In this document: in pieces, positions 33,863 to 41,910 of the stretch | Layout of the letters: each line of letters begins with the position of its first letter | How positions within the stretch are numbered: the stretch's first letter is position 1 | Source of the DNA: Oscillospiraceae bacterium | Lineage (GTDB): Bacteria; Bacillota; Clostridia; Oscillospirales; Acutalibacteraceae | Assembly (NCBI GenBank): GCA_031270605.1 | Contig: JAISXG010000003.1 | Span: 1 to 56,837 of the forward strand | Direction of reading: 5' to 3' | DNA: 56,837 bases | Translations under genes and position numbers: made by a program | Notes under the pieces: generated by a model | The model's database searches: none | Seen by the model: only the letters and a program-made list of their open reading frames with translations | What the model was told of the DNA's origin: nothing

Positions 33863-35404
33863 TTATTCAGCTGCCGCGTCGGCGGCTCTCATTGCCTTTG
33901 CGTTTTCTTCAAACCGCTGCTTGCCTGCCCGCTTTTTTTCAGAAGGTTTGTCTTTCGCGTCTTCCTTTTTGGTTTTTTCATGCGAACCTTCCTCGTTGCG
34001 GGGCAGGATCTCAATTTTGATTTTGCCGATACGGCGGTCCTCCACGCTTAAAACGGTAAAGATCAGGTTCTCATAGGTGACAATATCCAAATCACCGTCC
34101 ACGGGCAGGTATCCGAGCTGACTGATAATAAAGCCGCCGATGGTGTCGTAGTCCCCCTCGGGCAGCGCCGCGCCCACAAGGTCGTCCACCTCTTCAATAT
34201 CGGTGACGCCGTCCACAGTGAAGGTGCTGTCATTAATTTGAGAAATCTCATCCTCTTCTTCGTCGTATTCGTCCTGAATATTGCCCACGATCGCCTCAAC
34301 AAGGTCCTCAATGGTCACAAGACCGGCAGTGCCGCCGAACTCGTCAATGATAATGGCCATCTGCATGTGCTTCTCAATCATTTCATTGAACAGCTCGCCG
34401 CACCGTTTGGTCTCAGGCACAAAATACGCCTCACGCATAATATAGCGGATGGTGGTGTCGGTCGGCATATCCTGGCCGATATATTTCAGCAAGTCTTTAA
34501 TATAGACAATGCCGACTATGTTGTCCGGGTCGTCGTCATACACGGGAATGCGCGAATAGCCGTCTTCAATCGCGGCCTTCACGACCTCGCTGACGGGTTC
34601 GTCCGCCTCCACTGCGGTAATATCCACACGGTGGGTCATAATGTCGCCCGCGTCGATGTCGTCAAACTCGAAAATATTGTTGATCATTTCCCGCTGCGCG
34701 TTTTCAATCACACCTTTTTCCTCGCCCACGTCAACCATCATCAGAATTTCTTCTTCAGTGACCTGCTCTTCGTCGGCGTTCGGGTCAAGCCCGATCAGGC
34801 GAATAACGCCGTTTGTAGAAAGCGAAAGAATTTTCACGAACGGCGTTGTGATTTTGTTGATAAACAACAGCACGCCCACAACCGCATAAGAAACCTTTTC
34901 GGCTTTCTGCATGGCTATGCGCTTGGGCACAAGCTCGCCCAAAACAAGTGAGAAATACGACATAATCAGCGTCACAAGCACCAGCGAAAGCGTGCCGATC
35001 GTGGTTTCATAGCCCGCAAGAGCCGGAAACCAGCCCACAAAGGCATTTGCCAAAATGGGTGAGAAGAATTCGGCAGCCGAGGCGCTGGTCAGGAAGCCGG
35101 CCAGTGTCACGCCGATTTGGATCGTTGACAAAAAGCCGGATGAATTCGCCGTCAGGCGTAAAATCTGCCTGGCCTTTTTGTGGCCCTCGCCCGCAAGCTT
35201 GTCAATTTTGTTGTCATTGAGCGAAATAATCGCGATTTCGCTCATTGCGAAAAACGCATTCACCAAAATCAAAATAAAAAGAATCACCAAGCGAAAATAA
35301 ATATTGCCCGTCGAGCCTCCATCGGGCGCGGCAAGCACATCGGGGTTTTCAGTTGTCATTGCGGACAACAGATGGATCAGACTACTAGGTCCAGGGTCAT
35401 CCAT
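33863..35404 (-). CDS. CNNM-type membrane protein with CBS pair and CorC domain (hemolysin-related)
   Basis: 513 aa. DUF21/CNNM membrane domain at ~35-215 (ILILVNAFFAMSEIAIISLN, then FLSTIQIGVTLAGFLTSASA, GELVPKRIAMQKAEKVSY). CBS pair at ~240-365 (IMTHRVDITAVEADEPVSEV, SRIPVYDDDPDNIVGIVYIK, GGTAGLVTIEDLVEAIVGNI). CorC/HlyC C-terminal domain at ~380-465 (YDTIGGFIISQLGYLP). A Lys/Glu/Ala-rich tail follows. Relatives export magnesium or sodium. RBS AAAGGAG is 11 nt before ATG 35404. Convergent to trmL. Confidence 0.93.
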   Translation of the reverse strand: MDDPGPSSLIHLLSAMTTENPDVLAAPDGGSTGNIYFRLVILFILILVNAFFAMSEIAIISLNDNKIDKLAGEGHKKARQILRLTANSSGFLSTIQIGVTLAGFLTSASAAEFFSPILANAFVGWFPALAGYETTIGTLSLVLVTLIMSYFSLVLGELVPKRIAMQKAEKVSYAVVGVLLFINKITTPFVKILSLSTNGVIRLIGLDPNADEEQVTEEEILMMVDVGEEKGVIENAQREMINNIFEFDDIDAGDIMTHRVDITAVEADEPVSEVVKAAIEDGYSRIPVYDDDPDNIVGIVYIKDLLKYIGQDMPTDTTIRYIMREAYFVPETKRCGELFNEMIEKHMQMAIIIDEFGGTAGLVTIEDLVEAIVGNIQDEYDEEEDEISQINDSTFTVDGVTDIEEVDDLVGAALPEGDYDTIGGFIISQLGYLPVDGDLDIVTYENLIFTVLSVEDRRIGKIKIEILPRNEEGSHEKTKKEDAKDKPSEKKRAGKQRFEENAKAMRAADAAAE

Positions 35405-35562
35405 ACGGGAGTTGCTCCTTTCAAAAGCACGGAAATTGGCGCATACACGCTGTGCCTTAATATCATATTATATCCATTTTTCCTTTCTTGTCAATTGAAA
35501 ATCCTTCAAAAATATGCAATATTTCTTAAAAATATGATTGCATCAGTCCGTCATTATGTTAT

Positions 35563-35738
35563 AATATCCCCATTGCCAAGGAAAACGCTTTGCGTTTTCG
35601 CGTTGCCGCAGGTACGGGTCTTATAATCCGCTGCAAGCCGCTGCGGCTACAATATCCCTGTTGCCAAGGAAAACGCTTTGCGTTTTCGCGTTGCCGCAGG
35701 TACGGGTCTTATAATCCACTGCAAGTCTCTGCGGCGAT
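35563..35738 (+). repeat. 88-bp tandem duplication
   Basis: Unit 1 at 35563-35650 and unit 2 at 35651-35738 agree except for a few positions. Each unit holds a palindrome AAAACG-CTTTG-CGTTTT and a GC-rich second part. It lies upstream of the MATE gene (start 35798) and could be a duplicated leader or operator. The rest of 35405-35797 is promoter-type DNA for the two divergent genes. Confidence 0.85.
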
Positions 35739-35797
35739 CCAGGTTTCAATCCTTTGCATTGAAATTTTTCAAAATAAAGCTGCGCCCTGAGGTTAAC

Positions 35798-37156
35798 ATG
35801 GTCAAAGAACGTGATTTTTACAAACTCCTGCTCCGCATTGCCCTGCCCGCCGTGCTGCAAAGCCTGTTTTCAGTCGGCGTAAATATGATCGACAACCTCA
35901 TGGTCGCCTCTTTGGGCGACGCAAGCCTCGCGGGCGTTGCGATGGCAAACCAGCTCACCGTCTTTCTCGCGTATTTCATCAAGGGCCTCAGCGGCGGCTC
36001 AGCGTTGATGATCGCCCAATATTGGGGCAAGCGCGACATCGGCGCGATCAAATCCCTGTTCTCCATCGTGCTGCGCTTCAGCGCACAAATCATCTGCGCG
36101 GTTGTGCTTGTGATTTTTTTGTTTCCCGAAAGCGTGATGCGCATTTTCACCAACCATCCGGACATTATCCGTGAGGGTGCGGACTTTCTGCAAATCGTCT
36201 GTATCAGCTACATTTTCGCGACCCTTTCAGACACCCTCGCGTCCATGCTGCGCAGCGTTGAGGTCGTTTCCGTCACCCTCGTCTTAAGCATCATCGCACT
36301 GTTTACAAACATGTTTTTCGATTACGCCATGATTTTCGGGCATTTCGGTTTTCCGCCCATGGGCGTTCGCGGCGCGGCGCTGTCAACCGTGATTGCGCGC
36401 ATTGTTGAGTTTTGCGTGGTTTGCTTCTTTTTATTCAAAGTTGAGAAAAAAATCCGTTTCAGGCCGAAAGACCTGCTGTTATATGACAAACGACTGAAAA
36501 AGGATTTTTTGAGGTTCGGCATTCCCGTTGTGGCCGGGGACCTGCAGTGGGGTCTTGTGGGCACGGCCCGCTCCATGGTTGTGGGGCGGATGGGCACGGT
36601 CATGGTCACCGCCAACAGTGTGGCGGAGGTCGTGATGTCCTTCGGTTTCGCGTTCACAAGCGGCCTTGCGAGCGCCGCGTGTGTGGTCATCGGCAAATCC
36701 GTGGGCGAAAAAGACTATCAAAAAACAAGAAACTACGGGAAAACCATTGAAATTCTGTTTGCCTGTGTGGGCATAGCGCTTGCACCGCTGATTTTCTTCG
36801 GGCGGGGAATCCCCATTGCCTTCTATAAAAACCTTTCAGAAGAGGCGAAGGCAATGGCCAGAATCTTCCTTGCAATCGGCGCGGTCTCGCTTGCGGGCAC
36901 GGCGTATCACGCCTCCTGCTTCGTTGGCATCAACCGCGGCGCGGGCGACACGCGCTTTGTGTTTCTGGTTGACATGATCTGCGGCTGGCTCGTTGTTGTT
37001 CCCGCAACGGTACTCGCGGGGCTTGTGTTTCACGCGCCTCTGCCCGTCGTCTTTTTCGCCACAAGAATCGACCAGTTCTTTAAGTGGATTATCGCGTTTA
37101 TTCGCCTGCGCGGAAAGACGTGGATCAAAAACGTCACCAGAGACCGTCTTGAATAA
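35798..37156 (+). CDS. MATE family efflux transporter
   Basis: 452 aa from ATG 35798 (GAGG 5 nt upstream). The frame is open back to 35678, but that part lies in the tandem repeat. Twelve membrane helices are expected and at least ten hydrophobic segments are seen. Typical first repeat: LLLRIALPAVLQSLFSVGVN, MIDNLMVASLGDASLAGVAM; second repeat: FLRFGIPVVAGDLQWGLVGT, then ARSMVVGRMGTVMVTANSVA. It exports cationic drugs or metabolites by Na+ or H+ antiport. The duplicated leader may affect its expression. Confidence 0.93.
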   Translation: MVKERDFYKLLLRIALPAVLQSLFSVGVNMIDNLMVASLGDASLAGVAMANQLTVFLAYFIKGLSGGSALMIAQYWGKRDIGAIKSLFSIVLRFSAQIICAVVLVIFLFPESVMRIFTNHPDIIREGADFLQIVCISYIFATLSDTLASMLRSVEVVSVTLVLSIIALFTNMFFDYAMIFGHFGFPPMGVRGAALSTVIARIVEFCVVCFFLFKVEKKIRFRPKDLLLYDKRLKKDFLRFGIPVVAGDLQWGLVGTARSMVVGRMGTVMVTANSVAEVVMSFGFAFTSGLASAACVVIGKSVGEKDYQKTRNYGKTIEILFACVGIALAPLIFFGRGIPIAFYKNLSEEAKAMARIFLAIGAVSLAGTAYHASCFVGINRGAGDTRFVFLVDMICGWLVVVPATVLAGLVFHAPLPVVFFATRIDQFFKWIIAFIRLRGKTWIKNVTRDRLE

Positions 37157-37175
37157 GGCAAATCAAAATCCGGCC

Positions 37176-37339
37176 TAGGGAGTGTTCGGTAATTGGCAAT
37201 TTGTATAGAATCAAGTGATTTTTGTGCCAATCAAGGCAAAAAATCGCAGAAAACCTCGGCGGTTTTCAAGATTTTTTAACACAGAGTGGTGCAAAAAGCA
37301 CTGATTATGGGCATATTGACAATTACCGAACACTCCCTA
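37176..37339. repeat. ~160-bp hairpin element, copy 5
   Basis: Perfect 20-bp ends (37176-37195 with 37320-37339, TAGGGAGTGTTCGGTAATTG). Inner arms AAAAATC/GATTTTTT and AAAACC-tcggc-GGTTTT. Motifs CAAGGC, TCGCAGAAAA and AACACAG agree with copies 2 and 4. Confidence 0.88.
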
Positions 37340-37403
37340 ATACGAAGATTCGTATGATCACCGGAGTTTTGCAATCATACATCAATTTTTGGAGGTTCAT
37401 ACT

Positions 37404-38558
37404 ATGGCAGAAAGCATCCTTGACCGTTTTGACGCAGTTCAAGTGGAAGAACTGAAAGTGGACTCAGACAAAAAGCTGAAGGTCGGCATCATCGGCACCG
37501 GCTGGATCGCGGAGGCGCATGTGCACAGCTACGCAAAATGCCCCGATGTTGAAATCGTGGCATTGGCTGACCTTGTTCCCGGCAAAGCGGAGAAATTCGC
37601 GGACGATTACGGCATTGACAACGTGCGTTTTTATCCCAGCCACAAAGAGCTGATTGACAATGAGGAGCTTGACGCGGTAAGCGTCTGCACCTATAACGCA
37701 ACCCACGCGGAGTGCACGATTTACGCGCTGGAGCACGGCGTTGCGGTCCTGCTCGAAAAACCCATGTGCGTTACACTCGAAGAGGCCATTGAAATCCGCA
37801 AAGCTGAAATCAAGAGCGGCAAGGTGCTTTCCATCGGTTTCCAGCCCCGTTTTGACGAAAACATGAAAATGGTGAAGAAAATCGTGCAGTCCGGCGAGCT
37901 GGGCGAGGTCTATTATGTGCAGACCGGCGGCGGCAGAAGGCGCGGCATCCCCACGCCTTACGGCACCACCTTCATTGAAAAAGAAACCGGCGGCATCGGC
38001 GCGCTGGGCGACATCGGCTGCTATTCGCTTGACATGGTCATGAACGCCATCGGCTACCCCAAGCCCTTGACTGTCACCGGTTATGTTTCTGATTTCTTCG
38101 GCAAAAACCCGAAATACATGCCCAAACCCGAATATGCCGAAAAATTCGGCGTCGACGATTTCGCGGCGGGCTTCGTCCGTCTTGAGGGCGGTATTATCCT
38201 CGACTTCCGCATTTCCTGGGCAATGCACCTTGACACCCCCGGCGACTCTTTGATTCTCGGCAAAAACGCGGGCCTGCGCATCCCGTCAACCGGCTGCTGG
38301 AACGGCAGCATCGGCGGCCCGCTGAAGGTCTATCACGACGTTGCCGGCAAGCAGGTGTCCACTGAGATTCCCGAAGCCAAGAACGACGGCGATAATTTTG
38401 ACAAGAAAATCCGCTCGTTTGTGGACGCGGTCAAATACAACCTTCCCGCTCCCGTTCCGGCAAAAGAAATCATCTATAACCAGGCGATCTTGGACGGTAT
38501 TGCAAAGTCCGCCGCCCTGGGCAGGGAAATTGAAATCCATATTCCCGATCTCGACTAA
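37404..38558 (+). CDS. Gfo/Idh/MocA family oxidoreductase
   Basis: 384 aa from ATG 37404 (GGAGG 8 nt upstream). N-terminal Rossmann fold: LKVGIIGTGWIAEAHVHSYA (dinucleotide site), VEIVALADLVPGKAEKFADD, and the family EKP motif in VAVLLEKPMCVTLEEA with the catalytic-type Lys. C-terminal alpha/beta domain ~140-384, with GGIGALGDIGCYSLDMVM. It oxidises or reduces sugars or inositols with NAD(P). Closed by a terminator. Substrate not predictable. Confidence 0.94.
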   Translation: MAESILDRFDAVQVEELKVDSDKKLKVGIIGTGWIAEAHVHSYAKCPDVEIVALADLVPGKAEKFADDYGIDNVRFYPSHKELIDNEELDAVSVCTYNATHAECTIYALEHGVAVLLEKPMCVTLEEAIEIRKAEIKSGKVLSIGFQPRFDENMKMVKKIVQSGELGEVYYVQTGGGRRRGIPTPYGTTFIEKETGGIGALGDIGCYSLDMVMNAIGYPKPLTVTGYVSDFFGKNPKYMPKPEYAEKFGVDDFAAGFVRLEGGIILDFRISWAMHLDTPGDSLILGKNAGLRIPSTGCWNGSIGGPLKVYHDVAGKQVSTEIPEAKNDGDNFDKKIRSFVDAVKYNLPAPVPAKEIIYNQAILDGIAKSAALGREIEIHIPDLD

Positions 38559-38570
38559 TTTTTCAAGCCG

Positions 38571-38606
38571 GGCCGCGCGGGCAAACAAACCCGCGCGGCC
38601 TTTTTC
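38571..38606 (+). terminator. intrinsic terminator
   Basis: Perfect 11-bp GC-rich stem (38571-38581 with 38590-38600), then TTTTTC on the + strand. Confidence 0.92.
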
Positions 38607-38667
38607 TTTTTGATATGAATGCGGCGAAAAATCATTGGAATACTAAAATCAGAAAGGAGATGCGCAG

Positions 38668-39612
38668 ATGACAAAAGAAATTTATTTCGCCGGCGGCTGC
38701 TTTTGGGGCGTTGAGAAATACCTCTCATTGATTCCGGGAGTGCTCGAAACCGAGGCCGGCTACGCCAACGGAAAAACAGAAAACCCCACCTATAGGGAGG
38801 TTTGCAGGGAAAATACGGGACACGCGGAAACCGTCAAGGTCGTCTATGACGCAGAACGCCTGCCGCTCTCACGGCTGCTCGAAGTGTTTTTCAAGGCGAT
38901 TGACCCGACACTGATCAACCGCCAGGGGCCGGACATCGGCGTGCAGTATCGCTCGGGCGTGTATTATCTTGACGCGGACGACGAAGCCGTTACACTGGAG
39001 GCGCTTGACAATCTGCGCCCGCATTACTCCCAGCCCCTTTCAGTCGAAGTGCTGCCGCTGCAAAACTATTACCCGGCCGAAGACTACCACCAAAACTACC
39101 TTGACAAAAATCCCGGCGGCTATTGCCATATCTCTCCCGCCCTGTTTCAATATGCCGAAAACAGCGGCGAACCGGAGTTTAAAAGGAAAACCAAAGCCGA
39201 GCTGAAAACGGAGCTAGACCCCATACAATATATGGTCACGCAGGAAAATGCCACTGAGCCGCCCTTCTCAAACGAATATCATGACCAGTTTCACGAGGGG
39301 ATCTATGTGGATATTACCACGGGCGAGCCGCTGTTTACCTCAAAAGACAAATTTGAGTCCGGCTGCGGCTGGCCGAGCTTTGCAAAACCGATCAAAGAAA
39401 CCCTCATTGAAGAGAAAACAGACAAAACTCACGGCATGTTCAGAACCGAAGTGCGCAGCAAACTTGGCGACGCGCATCTGGGACATGTGTTCCCCGACGG
39501 CCCGCGGGAGCGCGGCGGCCTGCGCTACTGCATCAACAGCGCGTCGCTCCGCTTCATTCCGAAAGAGAAAATGGAAAACGAGGGTTACGGTAAATATCTG
39601 AAGCTGTTATAA
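38668..39612 (+). CDS. msrAB: fused methionine sulfoxide reductase MsrA-MsrB
   Basis: 314 aa. The MsrA half (~1-160) has the catalytic Cys in [14 protein letters not shown] and the GYANG and [10 protein letters not shown] segments. The MsrB half (~180-314) has [28 protein letters not shown] with catalytic Cys in [11 protein letters not shown]. The two CxxC zinc pairs of many MsrB proteins are absent ([22 protein letters not shown]), so it is the zinc-free type. The order A-B is the common fusion. It repairs R- and S-methionine sulfoxide in the cytosol. RBS AAAGGAG. Confidence 0.96.
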   Translation: MTKEIYFAGGCFWGVEKYLSLIPGVLETEAGYANGKTENPTYREVCRENTGHAETVKVVYDAERLPLSRLLEVFFKAIDPTLINRQGPDIGVQYRSGVYYLDADDEAVTLEALDNLRPHYSQPLSVEVLPLQNYYPAEDYHQNYLDKNPGGYCHISPALFQYAENSGEPEFKRKTKAELKTELDPIQYMVTQENATEPPFSNEYHDQFHEGIYVDITTGEPLFTSKDKFESGCGWPSFAKPIKETLIEEKTDKTHGMFRTEVRSKLGDAHLGHVFPDGPRERGGLRYCINSASLRFIPKEKMENEGYGKYLKLL

Positions 39613-39628
39613 TGTGCCTGTGCACAAA

Positions 39629-39665
39629 AAGACCGCAATCAGTTTGCCGATTGCGGTCTTTCTTT
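39629..39665 (+). terminator. intrinsic terminator
   Basis: Perfect 12-bp stem (39629-39640 with 39649-39660), T-rich end. Confidence 0.9.
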
Positions 39666-39779
39666 TATTATCGCCGATATGTGTATTGCTTTTAAGATGA
39701 GAATTCATATTATAGACCAAATTTGTGATTTATCCACCAGTCGGGGCACAAATCGCCGAGCGTTTTCACTTCAAGCGTG

Positions 39780-40676
39780 TCATACTTTATGCAGCGTCAC
39801 CGTCACAACCTCCGGCAAGCTGAAAAACCGCGGCACGGGGTTGCCGTTGCCAAGCCCGCGGCTCACAACCATTGTGCTGCCGTTCTGTTTATAAAGCCCC
39901 GCGTTATAGCGGGGAAAAAAAGTGACGTCCGGCGAGAGCATCCCGCCCAAAAAGGGCAGGCGTACCACGCCGCCGTGCAGGTGGCCCGAAAAGGTCAGGT
40001 CCGCGCCCCAATCGGCATAGGTGTCAAAATAAAGCGGGTTGTGCGTCAGGAGCAGGCTGAAGGTTTCCCCGTTCCGCTCCCCAATCAGTCGTTCCATTTT
40101 TGCCTTATCAAATAAATATGTATCCGTATTTTGCCGCGCCGCTTTTTTGGAAGGCCGTTCATAAAACATCAGGTCGAACCACAGCCCGAACATATCAATG
40201 CTGTCCCCGCCTTTTTGCAGAGAAACCTTTTGATTATCCAAAACCGTAACGCCCACATCCCTGAGCTTTTCAAGCATGGCCTCCCGCCGCGCTTTGGTAA
40301 AACGAAGCTCATGATTGCCGACCACATAATAGACGGGGTAGTCTTCCGCCAGCTGCCCGGCAAGAGAGAGCAGCACATCGTCCGTCTTGTCTTTATCGTC
40401 CAGCATATCGCCGCTCATCACCACAATATCCGGTTCTTCCTCCTTGACCTCTGCAATCAGGCGCGCATTGTTTTTACCGTAGCGGCCCCTGCCGTGCAAA
40501 TCGGCAAGCTGCACAATTTTAAAACCGTCAAAGCTTTTTGGCAGCCGCTCAAACGGCAGCTCCATACTTGACGACTGCAAATAAAAATTGCTCCAGAGCA
40601 AAACCGCGGCAAGCGCCGCAACCGCAGCCCAGAAAAAAATCAACGGCTTCCCTCTCTTCTTTTGATTTTTTTTCAT
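39780..40676 (-). CDS. membrane-anchored metallophosphoesterase
   Basis: 298 aa. N-terminal anchor ~12-30 (LIFFWAAVAALAAVLLW). Calcineurin-like motifs in order: VQLADLHGRGRYGKNN (~54), VMSGDMLDD (~87), YYVVGNHELRF (~115), LLLTHNPLYF (~208) and FSGHLHGG (~230). This is the YkuE/LpxH-like group that acts on phosphoesters at the membrane. Its ATG overlaps the stop of the upstream carboxypeptidase (TAATG), so the two form an operon. Confidence 0.93.
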   Translation of the reverse strand: MKKNQKKRGKPLIFFWAAVAALAAVLLWSNFYLQSSSMELPFERLPKSFDGFKIVQLADLHGRGRYGKNNARLIAEVKEEEPDIVVMSGDMLDDKDKTDDVLLSLAGQLAEDYPVYYVVGNHELRFTKARREAMLEKLRDVGVTVLDNQKVSLQKGGDSIDMFGLWFDLMFYERPSKKAARQNTDTYLFDKAKMERLIGERNGETFSLLLTHNPLYFDTYADWGADLTFSGHLHGGVVRLPFLGGMLSPDVTFFPRYNAGLYKQNGSTMVVSRGLGNGNPVPRFFSLPEVVTVTLHKV

Positions 40677-41614
40677 TACGAGTTTTTCACAACCGTCACA
40701 ATAAACCCGTCCACATTGTTGCCAGAGATCGAATATTGTTCACTTTTGGGCACATACACGTCCGTGCCGCCGGTGAAATAGATTTCATAAGACTTTCCGT
40801 CATATGACACCTGCAAGTGCTCTTTATCATATTCAAATTGCCGCAAAAAGTCAATATATTCCTCATAACAAAGCTTTTTTTCTGTCACAAGATAAGAGTG
40901 CGGCAAGCCGAGATAGCGAAAATGCCACGGCTCATAGTCGATGCCTGTAATCTCTTTCTTTTCGTCGGGGTAGCGTACAATAAAACCGTATTTATAAGCG
41001 TTTTCATTGATCCATTTGTATTGCCCCGTGCCTTTATAAGGCTCGCTGCTGCCGTCTTCACGGTTAAAAATGCTCAGGTCAACGGCAAGGCCTGTGTGAT
41101 GCTCGCTCGCGCCGGGCAGGGCCACCCATTTCATGGCCTCAACAGCACCTGTTTCTTCAGTCTTTTTATCCAGGAGCGTCTGCTGGAACGCATAAGTCCT
41201 GTGACCGCTGATCACATTAATTTTGTTATTGCCCTGCTCATCATAAAAATCCGCAAGCAGACGGTTCAATGCCTCCATGGTGTTTTTCGCCACGGCCACA
41301 TTCTTGTCTTTCACACTGTAAGCGCTGTTTTTTTCATCAAACACATGCACTATTTCACGATTTTCACTGAACTGATACTTGTTTTCGGCATTTACCAAAA
41401 TCAAATCACCTTTATGGATGTCCTCCTTTTTGAGTGACAGCTTTTGATAATCTCCCTTCGTAGGGGCAACGCTTGAATAGGTTTCCTGCCCTGTCTGTTC
41501 CGTTTTGCCAATGGCAGTTTTCACCAAAAAGGCAAACCCAAGCAGGCAGGCCAGCAGCACAACCCAAACCGCCGTTGTTCTCAAACCATAGTAATTTTTT
41601 TGATTTCTTTTCAT
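40676..41614 (-). CDS. VanY/DacB-type D,D-carboxypeptidase (M15B)
   Basis: 312 aa. One membrane anchor (~14-34), extracellular enzyme. M15B motifs: INVISGHRTYAFQQTL (~135), zinc ligands in SEHHTGLAVDLSI (~170) and YEPWHFRYLGLPHSYLV (~235). It trims the terminal D-Ala from wall peptides, which can lower vancomycin affinity, but no van regulators are present. RBS AGGAGG before ATG 41614. First gene of a two-gene operon. Confidence 0.94.
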   Translation of the reverse strand: MKRNQKNYYGLRTTAVWVVLLACLLGFAFLVKTAIGKTEQTGQETYSSVAPTKGDYQKLSLKKEDIHKGDLILVNAENKYQFSENREIVHVFDEKNSAYSVKDKNVAVAKNTMEALNRLLADFYDEQGNNKINVISGHRTYAFQQTLLDKKTEETGAVEAMKWVALPGASEHHTGLAVDLSIFNREDGSSEPYKGTGQYKWINENAYKYGFIVRYPDEKKEITGIDYEPWHFRYLGLPHSYLVTEKKLCYEEYIDFLRQFEYDKEHLQVSYDGKSYEIYFTGGTDVYVPKSEQYSISGNNVDGFIVTVVKNS

Positions 41615-41798
41615 AAAACATCCTCCTTGTTTACCCAGTTAGTATAAACAGGAAGAGTTCGTTTTAAGTAAAAGAAGAAGAAAGAGAATCTTACAATTTT
41701 CTTAAGATTCTTGCGAAAAAGTTACAGTTCTTTTTCGCAGTATAACATAAAAACAAAAAGGGGGCAAGCTGCGATCTCCTCCCTCTCCCGCCGAAAAA

Positions 41799-41828
41799 AC
41801 TTGACTAAATCACCGCGCATGGTGTAAA
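41799..41828 (+). promoter_or_regulatory. probable promoter of topoisomerase genes
   Basis: TTGACT, 18-nt spacer, TAAAAT, with a further TATAAT just downstream. It lies about 80-110 bp before the start at 41911. The gap 41615-41910 also has a small hairpin (41713-41721 with 41730-41738) of unclear role. Confidence 0.5.
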
Positions 41829-41910
41829 ATATAAAAGGTATGGTATAATTATCCACATATATTTGAAAGAAGCCTGATTCCACAAACTCCTCGAAAGGAA
41901 ACGATTGCAC

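Noticed and set aside
40676..41614. Part of a vancomycin-resistance operon
   Set aside because: Only a VanY-type carboxypeptidase is present; no vanRS, vanHAX or vanZ neighbours.
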